Below, piece after piece: positions 14,601 through 64,000 of a stretch of DNA of 64,000 nt. A program made the translations under genes and the position numbers. The DNA comes from Psettodes erumei (taxonomy: Eukaryota > Chordata > Actinopteri > Pleuronectiformes > Psettodidae), in contig JAFBJZ010000912.1 in NCBI GenBank assembly GCA_016785225.1, forward strand, positions 372,001-436,000. The letters are read 5' to 3'. Every line of letters begins with the position of its first letter. Within the stretch, counting starts at the first letter, position 1. The notes below the pieces were generated by a model that saw only the letters and a program-made list of their open reading frames with translations, did no database searches and was not told where the DNA came from.

Positions 14601-15718
14601 TCATTCCAGAGCTGATAGGCTCTAATTATCTGCCTTGGCTCTGATTAGTCTCTCTGTAACAAGCTAATTAGATGGAGCCTTGTAAAATCATCACCACCAT
14701 TACCACAGAGACATTGCTGGGAAAGACACCAACAAGCAGGAGGCGAGGAATGTATCTCGCACCTCTCCCCGCAAAGATTTGATAGTCAACTAAATGTTAA
14801 GTGCCGAAGCTCTGATTTCTTTTTGATTAAGTGTCTTTTAAAATCCTCCACTTTGCAGCGGAATCTCTATCCTTTCACATTATTCATCACGAAGGGATTG
14901 TTCCTTCTTACGGGGCAGGATGATCTGGCTTAAATTGCATAAACTGCTGCTGTCGACATATTAGGAGATAGCATCTGAACATTGATTAGTTTCTCTGCAC
15001 CCACCATACAGTGGCTATTTATCCAAAACGAACTATCGTCAGATCCGAGTCAGAACTTTCCTCTCCGCAGAGCAACTTTAAAGCCTGAGCAGAAAGCTAG
15101 ATTAATTCTCTCCTCCAGCTTCTTCCTGCCTCTGTTATTATCCCTCTAACAATCCTTTTAGGAGCTGTCACACACTTTATAGCTATTGTGTTTCAGTTGT
15201 GAACACTGCCGAGCTGGTCTGGTGTGCAACACATTGTATTTTCCATCAAAATGCATCTTAACTGTAAGCCAGTTAAAAAAAGAAATAGGAATTGTGATCA
15301 GAGCATCTGTTTTCTGCTTTCCAACTCATTTGAGCGAACACTCGGTGACGTATAAGATTTATTATAGCAATTCATACAGTTTGAAGACTTTATACCATTT
15401 GCTGTATGCATGTATCTGCTCATTACCAACGTATAGTTTTCTATTATCAGCCATAATCGACTTTGGAGAGACATTATGTTGCAGAATATTTGGGAAACCA
15501 GCAGGGTAGAACTGTTTTGTACAAATGGCAGCACATCTGTTGAGTCAGCCCCCAGGTAACGAAGGATGCATCGCAAACTCCTGCTGCTTTTGTCTTGGAT
15601 TAAAAAGTCCACTTATAGCCTGGGGTCACACACAGGAAACCTTTTACATAATGGGATTTGAAATCCATAGTTACTTTTAGCCCTTAGGTAACTCACCTCT
15701 CTGCCTAAGTGTGCATTG

Positions 15719-15749
<31 letters not shown>

Positions 15750-16952
15750 AGACAGGCGGAGAAAAGACAGGAAGACAGAAAAAGACTGCTCTGTCAGGTG
15801 TGCAAACATGTGTTTGGGTGTTGACGAGATGACTTGCCCGTACGTCAAGTCTTTGTGGTTGTGTCCATCCCTGTGTGCACACTTGTGTTTGTGTATGTGT
15901 GTGTTTGTGGTTGTCCTGGCATGGGGCTCTTCTTCTTTGGGGTGAGGCAGATGGCCTCTGTGGATAGCAGCCTGCTGAACTGGTTGGCAGCTCTTCTGAC
16001 ATTCTTTCATGCCACGTTGACACAAGATCACAGCCGATATTTGTGGAAATAGTGTCTTAGCTCACAATTCTCCGACTTGCTCCACTTTGCAGGAATAGAT
16101 TCTGCACAAAAAGTGCCCTAGATCAGGCCAGTGGCGGTGCACATTGTTTCCAGATTGTGTCATGGTGTTTAATCTGGATAACAATCCCCTTACTATCAGC
16201 CAAAGCAAAGCTACGCTCTTGTCATAAAGACAGCAACGCAGTTGTACACTGCTTCTCCTTCAGCGCTGCTGTGAACTATTGCTGCCTGCCCCAGCTCAGG
16301 GTGAGCGAATTGGTAATTGGATTCCTTGAATCTTCTTACTCTCTTCACTCAGGCAGTGTGCAGGTGACAAAATGCCTACAGCCATGAGGCGTCATCCCAC
16401 GGCCCTTGTGGGAAGATCACGGTGGCTTTTACACAGTCTTGGTAGATGAGACTGAGGCGCTCTCTCATGGGAACACGGGTGTCTGGATACCTGGATGGGA
16501 GCTCTGATGGAGAATGGATGGATGATGTCACCTCCACCAAACTCCACCAGGGACCCAAGCAGCTTTCCCGACATCCACTCCCAACAATCTCCCAAACCCG
16601 GCAGCTATGGTGAAGCAAAAGGAAGTGGAAAGATAGCTTGTAAATTGCTCCGTTACAGATAGAGTGGTAATTGACTTTGACCAAAACTCTGAGCTGCACT
16701 GAGACTGTACTGGCGTCAGTTCCACATTGCAGATACTATAATCACTGAGATTTATTCTAATCCTGCAGCATTATGTTTTGCCGTCTACTGGAGAGGATTT
16801 ATCTCTCACATACCTGTAGCCTCAGTTGACTCGTTGCTTGCCCGTGCTTTGGATTCCCCTGGCTGCTTGTCTTTCCTCTACACACACAGTTACATGACAG
16901 CTGTCACTTTCAGTAACCACAGCTCCGTCACTATCTCTGCACTATCCCCCAG

Positions 16953-59367
<42,415 letters not shown>

Positions 59368-61149
59368 GTAGCTATGTGGACTATGTGCTCTTCTACCTGT
59401 GGTAACAGCACTCATCACCTTTTCTCCTGCTTCTTTACTGTTCTTTGTGTGTCTTCGCCTTCCATTTTCTTTCTTTTTTCATTTTTAATACACAGCTTTT
59501 CATCTCGTTTTATGTTTGTTTGTTGTCATCTTCATGGTATAATTCTTGCATTACGTCAAGCTTTATCTGTAACATCCACTGTGTTATTTGTTTCCCACCC
59601 TTGTTTGGTTCTGTGAAATCTATTCATACACATATCTTGTAGCTGTATTGATCTCTCCAGTTGTGCCAGGATGTGATTTCTCCATGTGAGGTTGGCGGAA
59701 ACATGAAACAAATATCTGCGCTGGTGGAGAGGCGGGGAGGAAAACATTGTACATCGTAATTTGTGATTCATGGGGAAGGTGTAAAAGTCCCCGCAGGAGC
59801 CAGGAATTTCTCCATGTCTTTTTTCTGTATATCTTGTCGCTTCTGTGTCTTCTTTCTCTTCCAATGTTACGCCCTGTCTACAGAAGTCAATTTCACCCTC
59901 TGCCTTACTTTTTATCTGTCCAACTTATTTTCTATCCAACCATCCACTCATTTTGTTCCCTTCATGTCTTTTTTTTTACCTTTTCTTCTGCATTTCTTTG
60001 TACAGATTGTGTTTTCCCAAGTCACCCTAAATGTGTCCATATTGTGTACCTTAATATTAGGTAAAGATAAAGGATATCCAGATCTCACACATAAGGAAAA
60101 GCCTCAAAAAAACCTTTCAGGTTAATGCTAACTCAGGGTTATATTTAGGTTAAGGCCTGTCATAAAGATTATTTATTTAAAAAATCACTCTCACTTTAAC
60201 GGTTAGGCAGTTAAAATTTCTTATATTGAAGAGTTTGTAATTCAGTTCCATAGTTTGGACAGTAGATTGACTTACACTGACTTTCTCTCTCATAATAATC
60301 TTAATAGAGATACATGGAAATACATGAGCTAGGATTCCTGTGGTCGGATATCTGGCAGCGAACAGCATGCAAGAAAAGAAGAAGGGAACAGCAGCAAACC
60401 GGCTCATTTACCCCAAAAAAGAAAAAAAAGACATTTTGTGCCAAAATTCACAATGCACAAGCATTTTAACCACTAACAACAGCAAACAGCACCTGTTGTG
60501 TCTCCCTGCAAAATTTGCAGCTCGGGGAAACTATCTTGCTCTTTGTGTGTTTTAAGATTTGAAAGCACAATTGCTGGAATATAATGTACCTGCTTGCTGT
60601 TTGCATCCAGCGTTGGAAAAAATACCCACTGCTCGCTGCCCACAGAGGACTATGACTCCAAAATAAAAGCCCCCCCTCTGTTGTGTAACTATTAAATACA
60701 TACAGTTGTGTTACAGCTACAGTGCAATACAAATCCAGTATATACTATAACTGTGATAAATAAGAGTCATAATAGTATTAGTAATAATAATATAAATCCA
60801 TTCACCACATTATATATCACAAGAAAAAAAACAAACAGAAGTTTTTATGAAATATTTTAAAGTAAAAACTGAATTGGTGAACCTCAAGTGTGTGAGAGTG
60901 TGAGGCCTTGACTGAAAAACTCCCCAAAAAAACTCCCTTTGAAGACTATGACATATGGGCGATCTATAGGTGCACATATCAGAGGTTGTAAGTTCAGAGA
61001 TATATACCGGAGCTCAGCCGCTGACTGCTTTGCAGGTGAGGAGCAGAATCTCAAAATCAATAAGTGTAAGATCAGGGTTATGTGGTTTCTCCCCCGAGCC
61101 CAGCTGCTGAATTTTGAAGTTCCATGACTGATATCTGAGCACATAGTGT

Positions 61150-61440
61150 TATTTAAGCGAGAAGGTTGGAATTCATGGATGGCCTTGTTCAGGCTTATAG
61201 TTGTTTAAAATATCGTAGGTTTTGGATCAATTTCTAAAAAAAAACCAGCTGGGTCATTTGGCTTCACAGATTATACTTTTACTGTATGTATCTAAAACAG
61301 TAAAGGAACATTGTACATTTGTGCTGTGTAGCTGTGTGGGAGCATGAAGAGACAAAAATGAATAGATCCCAAAATTGAACCTTGAGCAACACCACAAGTG
61401 ATATTTTCAGATGACTTTGTAAAGTTAAGACCCAAATATG
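61150..61440 (-). mobile_element. L2/CR1-like LINE reverse transcriptase relic
   Basis: On the minus strand 61365-61403 reads ITCGVAQGSILG, the reverse transcriptase block normally written CGVPQGSILGP. It is followed by FMLPHSYTAQMYNV, resembling the MLPLG block of fish L2-like LINEs, then after frame breaks by KPNDPAGFFLE and MNSNLLA, which fit the conserved KPND and WM-NFLQLN blocks at the expected spacing of about 75 codons. Several stops and frame changes show it is dead. Its outer limits are unclear. Confidence 0.68.
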
Positions 61441-63368
61441 TCTCCAGCCCACAGCTACTTTTGTTTATCAATCAATATTTTCCCCATTCATCATTTAATG
61501 TATAAAAGGTGGGAAAATAGAGGGAAATGGCCATCGCAATTTTCCAGTCTTGGAGGCTTGGTTGACATTTTCAGAGCACTTGTTTTTTTTTTCTGATCAA
61601 GCAACCGGAACATCCAATGATATTGAGTTTACAATGATGAAATACTGAGAGGACCTTAAAATCCTCACATTAGGTCTGTCAGTTGTCAGAATAGTTGCTG
61701 ATCAATATTCTCTGGATTTATTAATCCACTCGATGTTTCAGCTCTCGACCTGTGCAGTGTGACCGTTGTGCTATAACCTGTTGTGATTTAACCTGTTAAA
61801 TCTAATAGGATCACAAGTCAACATAAACCAAGTTGGTGCTGCCAGCAGGGCCTTTTTAGACGTGTGTGCATCAATGGTGCTACACAAAACAGTGCTCCTG
61901 TGTCAGAAAGGATGAGCTATCCCTTTAATTCGTTGGAAAGGCCCGGCAAAGAGCTGCGTTAACTGTGTTAGTTTTAGGGATTGTAGCTGGGGAAATGTGA
62001 TTTTTTTTTTTCATCCTCGCAAAGACAGAGGGACAAACGGGTACGAGCGGCTTGCATGTTGTTGCACTCACTACCCTCTGTGGGGCCACATTTCTGTTTA
62101 TGAGTCTTTCTGTCAGAGTGAGGCTTGTAAAACGCTTGGGCAATTCAATACACCGTCCCTGCCTTTATAACTGACTCAACGTTCCCCCCAGGGCATGTGG
62201 CTAGTATTGGGACATCAGTTACTCTGACACTTGAGAGTGAAACATATAAAGCGGTCTTCAATATTTGATAATGAATTCACAGATGATAGAGTGTGGCCAT
62301 GGCGTGGTTCATGGAAATCCATGTGTTGCTCGCATGCCAACGAGAAGACGGTGCGGCCCCATTTCAAGTTGCTCACCCGCTGTCGCTGATGAGGCGGTTT
62401 TATTCACGGCTCAAACTTTTCAGATGTCAAGATTCAGATTCAGAAGAGTGCTCTTACTCGGCCGTGCATTTTCACACCATTTGTCGAAATGGAATAAGCC
62501 AAATGAATCTTTCTCTTAAATTTAAAAGCCGAGAGAACACGCAGTTTTACCTGATGAGCAACAGTCCCGCATGTGGAATTAAAATTAATCCAGTGCTTGG
62601 ATTTAATGAACCACTACCATAAATACACACACTGCACACTCACTGCACTAAGCGAGTCTGCTGGCTGGGTGCTAAATTAAAGGGGGACTTCTACTCTGCC
62701 TCAACATGCATTAAAAGTTAAAACGATCATCCATTATTAAGTTCTACACAAGCCATCACAGGCCGACCAGAATGTGGGTTCGGCCTGAGACACTGACAGA
62801 GCCAGCTGAGCCGGTGTCTGACCAAACCTCATTAGTCCAGCATCAAATCCGATGTTAGGCTTTTGAAGAACGGAAGAAATAAGCTTTCCATATGGGCCTC
62901 TGGATGCCAAGCAATCATGTAAAGTGCCTGTTCTTTCTATTCTTTGAGAGATCTATAAATAAATTATCATTTCATCTCTTCCCCACCTTCTCTCACCTGT
63001 CTCATTTCCTTCTGATCGCTCGTCAGTTTTCTTTTCTCCCGAACCTTCCCCTCGGTGTTTCATCTGTCTCAGGGATTTTTCTTTCCCTCACAGGGCTCAG
63101 ACTGGCGCTGCAGTGAAAGGGTTAAGTGTTTTGATCAAGCTATGCGGTAGTTGTTTACTCGACACTCATTCATAATGCACAGTCCGGCCCAGGCTAACTT
63201 TATAATACCCTCTTCATAGTAACGGTTTGAGGGCAAAGAGGCAGCAGCATTATGGATTGATGAATGACTGTGAGCTTCGTTACCCACCCTGGGTGATATT
63301 GATCTCACTGGAATGTTGCTGCACACACACGCAACCAGAGCGTGTGATCAAGTATGTACCTGTGCCTA

Positions 63369-63369
<1 letters not shown>

Positions 63370-63429
<60 letters not shown>
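63370..63429. repeat. GT microsatellite (about 60 bases)
   Basis: An uninterrupted GT run, the longest simple repeat in the right part of the window. Confidence 0.97.
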
Positions 63430-63433
<4 letters not shown>

Positions 63434-64000
63434 CCCCAGAGATGTGTTTAATACCGGCTCAGGCGCTGGTGAGGGCGGAGGTGAGCACAGGCCTTCAGGC
63501 CTTCAGGTGATTGCGGAGGTGAGGAGGAGGCCCGGCGTCTGGCCGGCGGCCGGGCCTCATTGAGATTCTGCTGTTTTCTGTGAGGGCGCTCTGGACGCGG
63601 CGGTGTAGGAGCTGGGTCAGCTGATCAATACCGGCTCCCCTCCGCCCCCCACACAGAGGACGGCTGGCTGTGGAGCATGTAGGGGGTGGAAGCTTAGAAT
63701 CTGGGTTTCTACCTGATATGCTAGCAGCATAGAAATAGAAAACTTTATCAGCTGGGGTGTTAAAAGATGTTCCGGGCAGTGAATAAACAGAGATGATGTT
63801 TTTTTAATTGAGATAACATTTTTTTTTCCCCGCAGAGATAAGCTCTGAGGGAGTTGTTTTTCCTGCCTTTTGTTTATGAGTACCTGCCTGTTAGTGTGAG
63901 CCGCGGGTGCATTATTCTCTTTCGAAGCAATTACCTTAAAAAAAAATCCAGACTAATGTGATTACCCTGCATTTCTCGGAAGATTTCCAATTAAACCGAT

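Larger units (their letters stand above)
1..16952. other. Gene-free upstream region (probable 5' intron or flank)
   Basis: I found no cadherin-like exon or other convincing coding exon in these 17 kb on either strand. Open frames are short, lack recognisable motifs, and many are translations of low-complexity DNA. The first recognised exon begins in mid-codon, so earlier exons must exist. This stretch is therefore most simply a long 5' intron of the cadherin gene, although upstream exons could have been missed. It contains short GT repeats (665-683, 15727-15749), an ATCC repeat (12332-12354), a short TTAGGG-like run near 8070 and a Harbinger transposase relic (about 10395-10620). Confidence 0.6.
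59368..64000. other. Intron or downstream region after the last recognised exon
   Basis: No exon encoding the rest of the membrane helix or the acidic CadN cytoplasmic tail was found here, so the last intron appears to run past the window end. It contains an L2-like reverse transcriptase relic on the minus strand (about 61150-61440), a 60-base GT repeat at 63370-63429, and a small direct repeat of gccttcag near 63490. The rest shows nothing I can name. Confidence 0.6.

Noticed and set aside
59757..60125. Hydrophobic Phe/Cys/Leu-rich frames that could pass as membrane segments
   Set aside because: They translate T-rich DNA, have no acceptor giving the needed phase, and lack the acidic catenin-binding tail expected next.

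Overview
This looks like a teleost fish genomic window. It is intron-rich vertebrate DNA with many CA/GT microsatellites and with decayed fish-type transposons: a PIF/Harbinger relic, a Tc1-type element 3' end, and an L2-like reverse transcriptase relic. One large multi-exon gene fills the middle and right of the window on the + strand. No bacterial-type operons, CRISPR arrays, rRNA or tRNA genes were recognised.

The gene is a type III classical cadherin of the Drosophila N-cadherin (CadN/DN-cadherin) class. These proteins have a long array of cadherin repeats, a membrane-proximal cysteine-rich region with EGF-like and laminin-G domains, one membrane span and a catenin-binding tail. Fish and chicken keep this class, and mammals are generally regarded as having lost it. 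I assembled 30 internal exons between 16953 and 59367. Their reading phases join at every junction, giving about 2,342 codons. They encode the end of one cadherin repeat, 14 complete repeats, a last divergent repeat (about exons 18-19), the non-chordate-type cadherin region (exons 19-21), EGF, LamG, EGF, LamG, two EGF-like modules and the start of the transmembrane helix.

Layout: 1-16952 has no recognisable exon and is probably a 5' intron or flank; it holds the Harbinger relic. Exons 1-16 (16953-41448) are small exons carrying about one third to two thirds of a repeat each. Exon 17 (41950-43558) is a single 1.6-kb exon covering more than four repeats. Exons 18-30 (44319-59367) encode the membrane-proximal module up to the transmembrane segment. 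59368-64000 is intron or flank with an L2-like relic. The signal peptide, the first repeats, the rest of the membrane helix and the cytoplasmic domain are not in the window.

The most notable points are these. Exon 7 carries a one-base frameshift in an otherwise intact gene. Exon 26 has a 112-nt pure-pyrimidine microsatellite as its 3' splice site, and exon 18 a (GT)25 tract ending 11 nt before its acceptor AG; both force unusually distant branch points. One intron appears to use a GC donor. Two inter-repeat linkers have lost their calcium motifs. Two possible alternative-isoform sites exist: a 45-nt frame-preserving cassette, and an intron read-through after exon 30 that would give a tail-less membrane form. 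All calls come from reading the sequence by eye and need transcript data to confirm.
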